Shown: positions 1 through 10,823 of the stretch, piece by piece
How the letters are laid out: each line of letters opens with the position of its first letter
Numbering within the stretch: position 1 is the first letter of the stretch
Source of the DNA: Brevipalpus yothersi
Taxonomy: Eukaryota > Arthropoda > Arachnida > Trombidiformes > Tenuipalpidae
Reading direction: 5' to 3'
Length of the DNA: 64,000 nucleotides
Assembly (NCBI GenBank): GCA_003956705.1
Contig: QZCP01000184.1
Span: 25,063 to 89,062, forward strand
Program-made: the position numbers and the translations under genes
Notes under the pieces: generated by a model
What the model saw: the letters and a program-made list of their open reading frames with translations, nothing else
Databases searched by the model: none
What the model was told of the DNA's origin: nothing

Positions 1-1755
1 ACATACTGATGATAAACATACGGATATCGGTGGTCACTGGTTTTTTTTGGACAACTCTTTTCATAGCCCAAACTTTATCCATATATTTATTCACTTTTTT
101 TCAGCAATCAAACTAGTCTTCGAATCATCCCAAGACAAGCTTGGGATCCTATGCTAATTTCACGCTATTTTTCATTCACTATTTTTGAATCATGGATAAG
201 ATTTTTTGATCAATCCGATTCAACAAATGAAACACATTAATTTCGCCAGAGCAAGCGGGATAATAGATTTCTGGTCAAATATTTCATATAATTATATTAT
301 TAAACAGATCTTTTACTCATATCAAATAAGTTTGATACAATAACTTGCTAAAATTCATGAGGAAATGTATGCGCAACTGATGATTAGATTCAAATTAGAT
401 TAGAAAAAAACTGAGAAAACTGTCAAGTCGATATAGTGGATTAGGGAACGAAATGAAAAGTAACAGCTCAAAAGGTAGATGTCGAGTAGAGCAATTCAGA
501 CTGCTCGGTTCATGGAAGTTGAGCACTCATTCTAACTCATTCAATAATTCAAAGAGGTATGGGTCAAGGAAAAAATGGTTCAGAAAGAAGATTCGACTAG
601 ATTCTAAACTGTTATCAAACTTATCTCGGACAACGTTCATCATAACAGCAGAGCATTAAAGTCGCTACATTCTTTCATGTCCCATCAAAAAATTCAAGTT
701 GTAATGGCGCCAATAATTGATAGAAGATGCCAATACATTACGTTTTTTCGATATTTCAGAGCACTTGAGAACTTTTCTGAAGGATGACTATTTGAATTAA
801 AAATCATCTTTTATGCCGAACTTACCACTTTAAGCGAGCTCTGAGAATAAGTAAGAAAATGTTCAAATGCCAGAGATAAGAAAGAGGAGAAGAGTTATAC
901 AGTTCATTGCTCACAAACATCGGATTACAGAATCGAAATGATCCTCACATTTTCAGAAACAAAATGCTCATTCAAACCAAAATTTGCTACTCAAAAAGCA
1001 TTTTTAAAGTGAATATATTCATGATCACTCTCATCTCCTTGTTTGTTCAATGTTTACCAGGAATTCAGGTGACAGGAAAGAAAAGAATTAACAATTTCTC
1101 CACCAGCAAAAGTTCTTCGCTGATTGAGTGGAGTCGTATTCGGAAGACTTCGAGTTTTAAAGAGAGCTAATTATCATGAACTCGATTCTCTGTAGATTAG
1201 CTGCGACACCGGTGTTTGTTCGAGCGAAGAGTATTAGCTGGAAGTTTAAATTTTCTAACTGTAAATGAAATCATGAATGGATCACTCCTACTCACAGTAA
1301 GCCACTAATACTGCCATTCTTACTTGCTTGCCCTTCTCGGACTGCTTCTTTTGACAGGCCCACTTCTTCTTCTTCTTCCTCATCTTTCTCATCCTCTTCA
1401 TCTTCTTCATCACGCTGCTGTGTATGATATCCGTTTTTTACACTCTTACACCAACAACCACGTCACTATACTGATGAATATTTGAATATTTGTTGACCCC
1501 GAGCTTGATCACTTAATCGCCTTCTTGACTACTACTTCATCCTCTTGATGTGTGTGTTGTGATTTAAATCATCCTCAATTCTTGAACTCTTGTGTGTTTT
1601 ATCATCTGATTTGCTTGACAATCCTTATTTACTAGAATTCCTCTGACCGTTTTGGTTTGTTGACATACACACGGCAGCTGTAATCAGTATTTTTTGACCA
1701 GTATTTAATCATCATTCCATAATCAGCCATCGTCATTATCATCAATATCATCATC
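1..1755. other. Intergenic region with no supported gene
   Basis: I found no coding region I can support here. Two short open frames (453-659 and 907-1170, +) show no family resemblance and no convincing splice sites. A diverged repeat copy lies at 225-361. Around 1360-1425 the + strand is a run of TTC/CTC/ATC triplets that would read as a Glu/Asp-rich or Lys-rich stretch on the minus strand, which is ambiguous low-complexity sequence. The promoter and 5' untranslated region of the small membrane protein gene presumably occupy the last few hundred bases. Confidence 0.5.
225..361 (+). repeat. Diverged dispersed repeat, copy A
   Basis: About 135 bases align in the same orientation with 3263-3400, at roughly three quarters identity by eye. 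Shared anchors are AATGAAACACATT, GAGCAAGC, TGGTCAA, TTTCATAT and AGATCTTTTACTCA. There is no long open frame and no terminal inverted repeat that I can see. The element family is unknown. Confidence 0.6.
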
Positions 1756-2714
1756 ATGGTAGATTTATCTGGTGGACATGAAGGACCAATTGAACATCGT
1801 TTCAGTAATTGGATATTTGTTGTTCCCGGGATCATAACCATAGCTCTTGTGGGTACGTAAGACAACATGTATAAATTCTTGTCATTCCATGTCTCTCTCT
1901 CTCATGATGATCACACAAAATAATGATTTAAATCATCGTTAAACTTACAAGTCAATTTATTGTCTAAAAATCACAAAAATACACGATAGGTAAAATATGG
2001 TGAATTGAGATGATGAAAGTGGAGAAAGAAAAGATGAGAAATGTAACTATTGATGAAAAATGAGGTTCAACTTGAAGTCATCATCATGATCACCGGTCTG
2101 ATCATCTGTTACTCATCCTCAAGTGTGCTAATTTTTATCTGATGATAGGGAAGAGAGTCGATGATACTCACTTGTTTCAGGTCTCATGTCGTGTATAATC
2201 ATCATTCCACGTTGCCAGTGAGATCATCATCATCACCATGATCAATGTTTCAGTGTGTTAATGTATTTTTTCTCTCTTTTCTCTTTGATACTTGCTCATC
2301 ACCGTTTTTATCGTTAATTATTCCTTAAATTCTCAGATTTCATCATACAGTGTAGAAGTTGAAATTTTTTTAGACCATGGTTTTTGTGAATTTAATATAT
2401 TTTCTCATTCCATTGGCTATCGTTATTAGCCTAATTGGTGAGTCCATCGTGTTACCTGATAGTGAGAGTTGAGGTGATGATAAAGTGGTTGAGTTGAGGA
2501 AAGAGAGGAAAGAGACATGCCGGTGTTTTGTGTGCTAATCTAAATTGTGACCGATGAATTTTTCTAATTATCCAATTGTCTTGAATGTTTTGCAGGTTTT
2601 TTCACCTATAAATTGGTGCAAGCACAAGTTGAAAAAACCAAACGAAGAGAGGAGAAGAAAAAAATGAAACAACAAAAAAAAGAGCCATCAGCTCCAGCGA
2701 AGAAGAAGAAATAG
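1756..2714 (+). CDS. Small single-pass membrane protein, isoform A (71 aa)
   Basis: Two coding exons, 1756-1852 and 2596-2714, join in phase 1 through a strong donor (GTACGTAAG) and acceptor (TTTTGCAG). The 71-aa product has a short hydrophilic N terminus, one hydrophobic segment at about residues 18-38 (WIFVVPGIITIALVG followed by FF), then a highly basic tail rich in Lys, Arg and Glu that ends in four lysines. There is no signal-peptide cleavage site, so it is probably a membrane-anchored microprotein with its basic tail in the cytosol. The start sits in a good context (CATCATGG). The architecture recalls small integral membrane proteins such as SMIM15, but the sequence match is too weak to name it. 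The second exon is shared with isoform B. Function is unknown. Confidence 0.65.
2377..2714 (+). CDS. Small single-pass membrane protein, isoform B (59 aa)
   Basis: An alternative first exon, 2377-2437, carries its own ATG in a strong context (GACCATGG) and a strong donor (GTGAGT). It ends in the same phase as the first exon of isoform A and splices to the shared exon 2596-2714. The 59-aa product starts almost directly with its membrane segment (residues 4-23, NLIYFLIPLAIVISLIG) followed by the same Lys-rich tail. The two alternative membrane segments resemble each other: N-x-I-aromatic, a Pro near the middle, then S/A-L-I/V-G at the splice. This suggests the exon was duplicated. Splicing exon A into exon B through the AG at about 2335 would meet a stop, so the two exons look mutually exclusive. 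Confidence 0.6.
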
Positions 2715-2907
2715 ATATTGATTATTCACATAAAACGAATTAATTTCGATTTCTTCAGCCAACGATAATCATGGCAGCTTTATCTTCAGGGAGCAAGCCG
2801 AATCAGATTCTTATCAAAGAACGGAAAATTATAGCCTCAGTCATGATGCGGTAACATTACAACTGTTATTTTATAAGCATTCCATTTCCATTATTTATGA
2901 TTATATT

Positions 2908-2913
2908 ATTAAA
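2908..2913 (+). promoter_or_regulatory. Possible polyadenylation signal (ATTAAA)
   Basis: An ATTAAA hexamer lies about 195 bases after the stop codon of the small membrane protein gene and is followed by T-rich sequence. It is the best candidate signal in this spacer; no AATAAA is nearer. Confidence 0.3.
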
Positions 2914-3262
2914 ATGTGTTAAAATTTGCCACATAAGTTTCACAAAGTGTCGAGAGTGTGTCTTTCTACATTCTTTCTACAGTCTGTATATTCTCACTGA
3001 ATACTCGCGATTAGCTGCATAGGAATATGAATGATGGCTTGATTAGTGTGAGAAGTTTGACAAGAAACGGAAATGCCATATCTTCTATAGTGTATTCAAT
3101 GTGCACATATCAGATTCAGATAATCAGAATACAGCATCATCGATACGATTGTCTCCTAGTCATTACCAGAGATTTCAGAGAATCTCACAAGTTTAGAGGT
3201 AAGCTAGTCGATTCTGGTCAGATTCATTATATGATCAGAATCTTCGATCTACCTGACCAAAC

Positions 3263-3400
3263 TAATGAAACACATTGATTTAAGTGGAGCAAGCTGAAGT
3301 ATTGGTTCTTGGTCAATTTTTTCATATTATTATAATATTAAAGAGATCTTTTACTCAAGTCGAACGAATCGAATGCAAAAACTCGTCAAAGATTCGTGAT
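3263..3400 (+). repeat. Diverged dispersed repeat, copy B
   Basis: This is the direct-orientation partner of 225-361. The two copies bracket a 3-kb segment that contains the small membrane protein gene. Weaker similarity extends some tens of bases upstream (GATCAG/GATCAA blocks), so the ancestral unit may have been about 180 bases. Confidence 0.6.
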
Positions 3401-3485
3401 GAATATCGAATGAAAGACAGGAAAAGGGTAAAAATCAACAAAAATATATGTATTTCAGTCACTTTTTCATGACCATGAAAAATAT

Positions 3486-6400
3486 TTAGTCTTCTTGAGT
3501 GACAGACTGATTTTTTCGAAGCCTTTCATTCTCTAGTTGTAGCTCAGCTATCTGGCTCAAAAGTCGACTGTTTTCGGCGGCAATGATGCTCAACAGTTCA
3601 TTGGTATCAGACTCCAGTTTCTTCATTTGTTTTGCTTTTTCATCAACACTGCTTCCAAGTCCAGCTCTAACAGAATCAGAGTGGCGTATCAACATATGTT
3701 CAGATCCTGAAGAAATAGACAAATGTTTGTAAAAGCTCAGTTGTCAGATAAGAACATGATTTAACTCACCATTTAAAGCTGAAGGAATGATGCGTATAAT
3801 ATTGTCTTCCGTTTGCTCAGCTAGAGTATCTCGGAACTTCATTCCTAACGGTGGGGCTTTCAGGTTATTGTCAACTATTTTGAAAAATACATTTTGCAAG
3901 TGATAAATAGCTGGTTTGACTTTTTCTGCAAATGGATCATCCAAGAAATCCATTAGCTTTAGAAGAATATCTTTGTCAATTGAGACTTCAATATCCTCAA
4001 TTTTTATGGACATCAGTTCACTTTTTAGACTAGGATTTAAGACACTATCGGAGCGCATGATGATAGAAGAGGAATTCTTATTTTCTGGAGATGAATTTTT
4101 GACGTTCAAGCTATCATTATTACTTATTTTACTATTTCTACCAATCTTGGCGTCATTGTACTCATTGAATGGTATGTTGTTGAATTCATTGATGAAGATC
4201 TCTGAAAGCTTAGCCAGTAACGATGAATGAAAACCATTTGATTGCTTAACAAACGCGAGAGATCCAATTTTTATGGTAAGATAACTTAGAGAGAGTATTT
4301 CAGGCTTCGAACGAACTTGAGTCAGGTTTGATGGATTATCTCCTGACTCATTAACACAGAGTTCAGTTGCCTCTAAGGCTTTTTCAACTCCAATTGAATT
4401 ACCAGTGAAATAAACATCATCTTCGAGTTCCAAATTTCCAAAACCAATTATAACAAGTTCGTCATCAGCCGATAAATCACTACGAATGGATCTATCATCC
4501 TCATCGTTTGGTGATAAATCGGGTATGAGATCAGAGAATGTTAGACTACTTTCACTCGGAGTAAGACCAGAAGACTCTAAAAGAAGATATATTTGTTAGG
4601 ATATGGAGGGAGTTATAATGACATCTCACCTTTAGAGGAGGACTTATAATCAAAATTTGGCGTCGGTTGGGAATCGCTTGGATTGTCACGAAGAGGGTCC
4701 ATGAGAGGATCTTTGAATGATAATTCACTTTTTGAGGGTGATGTTTGAGGAAGAGATTGTTCACTGGAGACTCGATCAACACTGGAAGAGCCATTGATAT
4801 AGTCGCGTGGAAGATTAGGAGTTCTCGGTTTATACTGGGTTTTCATCGAGCTGTTATCTGAATGCACTTCTTTGCGATCAAGTAGCACCTCAATTTCAAT
4901 ACCAGGAATCAAAGATATGATAGAAGCACGAGGTGATTTCATTGGCTCATTTCCGTGGAAATTAGCAATTTTTAGGGAATCTTCAGAAATGAAAGAGCCA
5001 AACTCTTCAAGCTTCTCCATTAAACGTAGTATGAAGATATATCCATCGTGTTCGATCGAAATCTTCACCGGTTCTGGTATACACAATACCATATTAACGT
5101 CACAATCAACTGTCGATTCTTTACTTTCCGGTTGTTTATCATACAGCAAGCTATCAGAAAAATATGCCCAGATCGTTGCATGTATAGGATCTATGATCGG
5201 CACAGTTCTAGAAGAACCTTTCTCAATGAAATCAAACCATACAGGCTCACAATCTATAACCCAAACTTGATTATGATAATTGAGGTTCTGAGAGTCCATG
5301 ATTTTGAGGAATCCATTAGCTAGAGGTCTAGAGTCTATTTGATCTATCCAAGGAAAACTTTCTCGCTTGGTGAAGAAGTTACAGCTACCCATTTTTTGAA
5401 GTGACTCATTCAATCTAGACAAATAAGAAGCCTCACGGACGGAATTTGTGATCACAACCTTGGAACAGTTCAACTGCATGGAACCATATGCATTTTGATT
5501 GAATGGTCCTGATTCTGTTCCAATCGGAAGATTTGAAGAATTTCCAGGCTTTTTCAAGTCAATAGAAATAGTTGGCATCAAAGCTTCGATTCGGACCAAC
5601 ATATTTGTATCACTTTCGCTTTGAGGAAGAATTTTTTTGAGATCTGCAATTGATTTCTCTAAGTTGCTCTGTAAAGCGTTGAGCCAAAGAATGGTTGGTA
5701 AATCAACGATGAGTCGTAGGGGAACTGCATTAGCAAAAATAACCGGGTCTGGCACAGGACGACTGAGACTCACTCGTGTCGAACCATATTCATAGTAATA
5801 ATATTGATTAAATTCAACGTACAAAGCAGGCAAGTCACCGGGAAAGTTACCAGTAGTCAAGAATTTTCTCTCATCAGTATCAGCGCCAAACTTTCTTCCT
5901 CCACGACGAGAACCGCTTGTTGAAACAGTTTTTACACAATAATTTCCCAATCGAAGAAGGATGACCATTGAATAAAGATCACTTAACGATTGGTGAGCTG
6001 ATTTTCGCTCTCTGGACGAAGACAAATCATTCTGTGGAAGATTGGCAAGACGTTCAGCGAACTCAAATAGATGATGTCTAATCCACGTATCTCGCGTAGT
6101 TGATGGATCTCCATACTTCAACCAATTATCCCGTGAGCCCAATGCTTTTTCATATGGATAGATGTCAAGAACGAATTTATCAATGACAACATGCAAAGCA
6201 CCTCCTCCACTGAGAGAAGCAAATGAACTACGACCATGCACTGGATCAAGATCATCACAAATTTGGAGTTGAAGACAGTTGATCACAAGATGATAGGACG
6301 TCTCAAAATTGAATAATTTGCTAGCTTCAAGGTACTTTTTGACTGCATTATTGTCGACCATCATTTTGAGTTTTGAAATATTTTTTGGTGGAGCCGGCTC

Positions 6401-7598
6401 TTCGAGAATTTTCTTGTTTATGGGAGCTCGTTTGATGAGGTCGAAAATATATGTTACAAAATGGAATGCAGAAACTAGCATGGCATCGGTGAGAACCCAT
6501 AGAAGGTCATTGAAAACTAGCATAATTCGAGCACCTACCACTTGACAATCAGATAAACGCTTTTTCATCATAAGTCGGCATGAACCTTGGCAAATTAGGC
6601 GTAAAGGGGCAGAGAAGGCAGAAGATTCTGTTTTGGCTTCGAACTTCATTGTCTGCCACTCGATGTGCTTGAAATTAAGCACTAAGCCACGATCTTTATC
6701 ACGGAAATTAGTAGTTCGTAAATCATTACAAGGCTTCCAATTCGGTGGACGACTTTCGACTTCAAGCTGAGCAATTTGAAATGTCGCTGAAAGCGCTGAC
6801 AAGGCAAAATTGATAACAACCGAACTAATTGTTATTCGAATACCGTCGATAACACGATCTATCCAGCCATACTTTGAAGTCGACCTGGAAAAAATGAGTA
6901 AATAAAGGGAAAATTTCGTTAGAGAAGCGTTAAATTATCAAACTTTCTGGCGACCAGAACAAGATGAATGAACACATTCGATGGGAGGAGAAAAACATGC
7001 GAAAAAACAATATATTTTCTGGCGCGGTTCAATGTTTTGATCGCAATTTTGAGCAACTTTCTTCCTCAAAAAGAAAGATTATCACTAACCCTTGATTTAA
7101 AGAGACTGAATTTTTGAGATCACGAAAATTTTCACATATTTCAACTTGTACATTCACTTCATCAAGTCCCAAGCAGATTGGCTGTTTGTTCAAAGTTGCC
7201 CATGGAATCTGATTAAAATAGTAAACAAAAATGAGATCATCATCGAATGGTGGAAAAATGAGCAAGAATCAATGGTGATAATATTTACTTTGATAGCTGC
7301 ACGACTACAAGTGGCTCGAGATATGTTCAGCCAGACAGGCAATTCGAGTAGATCCATCAGAACTTCTTCATTGAGCTCAAGATTATTAAGCTCACAGAAG
7401 CCTTTCATGGTACTCAATTTGAAAGAATCGGTGGACAAATTTTTGAAGAATCTAATCAGAAAGAGATGTTAGAAGAGAAGATACATCATGTAAATCAGAG
7501 TAAAGATTATGAAGCAATTAAAAAAATCTCTCTATCCCACTAATAGTCACTCACTTGGCTAGATGTTTCATTACTTGATTCTTGATTAGATTGGCCAT
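3486..7598 (-). CDS. BLTP3: Bridge-like lipid transfer protein 3 (UHRF1BP1/UHRF1BP1L family), 1202 aa
   Basis: Six exons on the minus strand: 7598-7555, 7451-7289, 7208-7090, 6884-4630, 4576-3770 and 3706-3486. All have GT-AG borders and the phases agree throughout. The N terminus (MANLIKNQVMKHLAK, then a segment with GFCELNNLELNEEVL) is the chorein-type start typical of VPS13/ATG2-like bridge proteins and matches UHRF1BP1-like proteins closely, as does a block with LLWVLTDA in the large exon. The last exon (about residues 1130-1202) ends in a leucine/glutamate-rich coiled coil, as in the family. Members form a hydrophobic groove for bulk phospholipid transfer at organelle contacts and act in endosome and early-endocytic traffic. 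At 1202 aa it is somewhat shorter than the human proteins (about 1440-1460); the difference lies mainly in the serine-rich middle. Single-copy orthology to BLTP3A/B is inferred. Confidence 0.92.
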
Positions 7599-8104
7599 TA
7601 TGATAAACTTTGAATCTTCCTTGGGTATAAACAGCAATTAAAACATGTATAAATGAACGGTTTCCCTTTAAGAGGAGGGATACACAAATGATTAACAAAA
7701 TACAAAAAAAATATATTGATTCAACAACAAAGTCCTGATTCAGAACATTAACGAGTGTAAACACAACACAACACACACAGTGTTGACCGGTCAAATCACT
7801 TTGGTTGCCTTCTCGGACACTCTCACAAGATGATTATTTCGAACACTATTGCTATATGTACATGTGAAGGAAATGTGAAGTGTGTTGTTTAGAGAAAAAT
7901 TTTCTCCATCAAAAAAGGAAGAGGTTTTTCCTAAAATAATATACAGCTATATGTAGCTAAAAATTGTTGATAAGATGAGCTCAATAAAGAATAAGAATCA
8001 TTATGATTCGCAACATACACAACATTATGATTGAAGATGACGTAACCAAGTTGTGAATGCAAATCAGTGAGCTTGAGTCGGAGTTATCGTCTGAATACAC
8101 CTTG

Positions 8105-8168
<64 letters not shown>

Positions 8169-9142
8169 TGTTGCTCTTGAGATGATACTTGAACAATATT
8201 GAACGATTTTTGTGGGTGAAAAATAATTTGGGACGTAACAGAAGTGATATGAGGAAAGATAGGGAGAGAGAGAAACAAGTGAACAGTTACCGTTCGAAGT
8301 GTTAACTTGATTGAGAAAAATTTATTTTGATACTTAATTTTCTCAAACTTATTTTGTTCACATCTCACTTTTTCTTCACTTCGTTTTCTATTAAAGCTTT
8401 TGAGAGCAAAAAAGTTGGGACATGCATCCAAGCAGATCACCAAAAAAGAGAGGGAGAGCTATTGTTGGACAAGTAGATCGAAGTGAAATCAACTCGAAAG
8501 TGAGAAGAGCTATTGAGTGGAGCATAAATTGATTGATTTTGAGGTATTGAGGAAAAATACAAATCTTTATCGGCCTGATAGAATAAAATCACGTAGATAA
8601 GAACTAAATCTGGCTGTGGATCCATCTTCTTGCAATAATAGACCCATGATCATGAATCTGATCCCTGGCCAAATTCCTCGATACTGAGAATTCATATGAT
8701 CATGAAACTCCATTCACAATGCTACATCTTGAGACGAAACATCATTTCCTTTACGAACAAACGAATGATTATGCATCTTTATTTCCTTCCTCCTTTTCCA
8801 TGAAGCTGATTTTTTAGCTTGTCGAATAGCCTCGAGAAATCATCGTTGGAAGCAACAAAAGGCTATGATCCACTCGTGTCCATTAGTTAGCTGACGTTGA
8901 TTAAACTTCATATACTCGAGGTCATTTTGCATGGATGGATTTCCTGATAGAGTTTCGAATTTAAATCTCAGACCATGCCTGAGAAATATTGGGAATTCCT
9001 GAGATACTCCCACAATCAGCTAGTATCCACCAGCTCGCCTAATAATTTGTAAAAAATGACCCGGGAATAGAGGGTCTGTAGATACACATACTGAACTATC
9101 TCTTTCAAGGAACACCGACTAAATCCTTGAACTACATCTCTT
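7599..9142. other. Intergenic region upstream of BLTP3
   Basis: No gene is supported. It contains the BLTP3 promoter side, a 57-base (TC)n tract at 8107-8163 and unremarkable AT-rich DNA. The open frames at 7981-8443 on the minus strand are translations of the dinucleotide tract. Several TGATCA/ATGATCATG palindromic words occur at about 8645-8705. Confidence 0.5.
8107..8163 (+). repeat. (TC)n microsatellite
   Basis: A perfect dinucleotide tract about 510 bases upstream of the BLTP3 start codon. It is the only long tract of this kind left of 30 kb. Confidence 0.95.
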
Positions 9143-9484
9143 TCAATCAACTTCCATATCGTTGATATTTATATTTTCGATCGAATCAGCCAGGAAATTA
9201 TCATGAAATCGCTCGAAGAATTCTTCTGGTTTATAATATGGTTTGAATCTTTTAGATCTTTCTTTGTTTTCAGCTAGTGTAGAAATCTTCCTTTTTACTT
9301 GATTAATTCGGTTATAATTCAATACCTGATGAGCATTAGGTTTGAGAACTGTGTTTGTCCATTTCATTGAGCTTTTGGGACTTGAATCTTCACCTCTCAC
9401 CTTCCTCCGATAATTATCGAATTTAGGTTCTGATCGAGTCTTGAACCCAGTACCTTCATCATCGCGTGCGAGTGTCTTGACCAT
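9143..9484 (-). CDS. Small basic protein of unknown function, 113 aa
   Basis: An intact frame with ATG at 9484 and stop at 9143-9145. Just upstream of the ATG there is a strong splice acceptor (a run of T then CAG, then GACAATGG), so a noncoding first exon probably lies further right. The product starts MVKTLARDDEGTGF and is hydrophilic. It has clusters of basic residues that could serve as nuclear localisation signals (about residues 60-85, with KRKIST and RSKRFKPYYK), an aromatic motif EEFFERF near residue 90 and an acidic C terminus ending MEVD. There is no membrane segment and no domain I recognise. The steady amino-acid mix and the acceptor make a real gene likely, perhaps a small nuclear protein, but no function can be given. 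Confidence 0.6.
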   Translation of the reverse strand: MVKTLARDDEGTGFKTRSEPKFDNYRRKVRGEDSSPKSSMKWTNTVLKPNAHQVLNYNRINQVKRKISTLAENKERSKRFKPYYKPEEFFERFHDNFLADSIENININDMEVD

Positions 9485-10823
9485 TGTCCTGAAAAAAAAG
9501 GTTAATGAGATTTTCTTAAGTTTGTTCATAATCCTAACGTCTTGAAGTGATTGATGGCCTTCATTTCAGTATGACTAGATATGCATTTTTACGACTTGAT
9601 CAGTAACCTAAAATTCTGCTCTTCTCTCCATAAGCAATCATCTTCTCAGATGATCTCTCAGTTTACCATTTATGTGGGAATTCAGTAAGATTAAAGTATT
9701 CCTCCCCATTAACCGTTCATTGCATTTACAATTTTACATCGTTTTCGCCTTCTTGCCGCAGTTGGATTTGTCAAGTTTCAAAGATAATAGTAGCGTGTGG
9801 ATGATTTTCACCTCATAATGAAATGTTAATCAAAAGAGATGAGCATCCGGTTCGAGAGCAAGCGTGAAAGATTTATTGTGTTGCTCGAAAATTTTGAAAC
9901 ATTACAAGAAATAAAATGCCCTAAAAACTTCTCTCGATTGATTGTTAGCTAGCTCAATACCATAAAAATTGGAAAGAAATAGTCTTGAAGTTTTATAAAT
10001 GAACAAAATACATGTATCAGTATACAATTCGAATATCACTGTATGACGTTATTCCACGATATTCTTGAGGCACAAATATGATCAGTATTTATCATCATTT
10101 TTACGGTCCAGTAGTTATATGACCATTATTTGAAACGAAGATAATTTTTGATCCTAAGCATTTTTTCACTAATTTAACTTCTCCAAAAAATCATACCATA
10201 AATATCCATCCAAAAAACTTTTCAATCAGAAGTTCTGCTGTACAGCACAATCCTGTAGAATGTAGATGGCACAGTCAGTTGACTTTTCATGGAATGTTTT
10301 GCTTTTGATTTAATTTCGAAATGAGTTTTACTGTGAACTGCTGAATTTTCATTGATTAATTGACGAAAATTAAAATCAATGATTAGTTGATTCAGCAATT
10401 CAGCACTAATTCATTGAAAGTGTGAACTAAGAGTGTTTTAATGGATTTATCCATGAAATAAGTGTCTGAGTGATTATTTGGTCAAAGAAGTGTGGATATC
10501 AACTTGGTATTAACAAGATTGTTTTAGGATCACTTTTTGGCGGACAAACCATGTTCCTGTGTGTCATTTTCGATAGCTTTACTATTTTGAACAGTAAATT
10601 CTGCTCCTAACAATTGATGATGGTTACATTCATCCACTGGTACCAATGCTGCCTGTATCGATATTGAACAATCGATTACCGATCAGTCCTGGTCGAGTGA
10701 TTGTGTTTCATAACAAACTGGTCCACATTCTGATCTGTACTGTCTCTTGAGTCTGTGTTCCTATTAGACCAATTATGTGATTTAATTTGTCTATATTTTT
10801 TTGTGAAAGGTGTATCAAATATA
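9485..10823. other. Intergenic region between the orphan gene and NFRKB
   Basis: This is the shared divergent upstream region of the 113-aa gene (-) and NFRKB (+). I see no coding exon. It probably holds untranslated first exons of both genes and contains an imperfect inverted repeat at 10339-10405. A weak acceptor-like AG lies a few bases before the NFRKB start. Confidence 0.45.
10339..10405. repeat. Imperfect inverted repeat / hairpin
   Basis: The outer arms TGCTGAATT (10339-10347) and AATTCAGCA (10397-10405) are exact reverse complements. An inner pair, CATTGATT (10350-10357) and AATCAATG (10374-10381), is nested inside. It could be a relic of a foldback element or a regulatory hairpin upstream of NFRKB. 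Confidence 0.5.

Larger units (their letters stand above)
2715..3485. other. Spacer between the small membrane gene and BLTP3
   Basis: This holds the 3' untranslated region of the small membrane protein gene, a 27-codon ATG frame at 2771-2854, an ATTAAA-type polyadenylation hexamer at 2908-2913 and the second repeat copy at 3263-3400. The open frames at 3027-3278 and 3284-3472 overlap the repeat and have no family resemblance. Confidence 0.45.

Noticed and set aside
1292..1450. Acidic (or lysine-rich) minus-strand frame over the TTC/CTC/ATC triplets
   Set aside because: It reads as a plausible Glu/Asp-rich C terminus in one frame and as a Lys-rich peptide with an ATG in another. Both come from the same triplet repeat, and no clear acceptor or family match decides for either.
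1632..1868. 78-codon minus-strand frame over the first exon of the small membrane protein
   Set aside because: It is antisense to the exon supported by splice sites and is rich in Met/Ile from AT-rich repeats.
3027..3278. 83-codon + strand frame
   Set aside because: It runs into the diverged repeat copy B, has no family resemblance and has no splice signals.
8084..8443. 119-codon minus-strand frame with a long Arg-Glu repeat
   Set aside because: It is a translation of the TC tract. Similar Arg-Glu or Ser-Leu repeat frames at 34497, 36447, 37923, 38918, 42160, 51280, 59377, 61748 and 62444 were rejected for the same reason.
9860..9885. GGTTCGAG box as a tRNA T-loop
   Set aside because: No acceptor stem, anticodon arm or B-box spacing around it. 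No other tRNA candidate was found on either strand.
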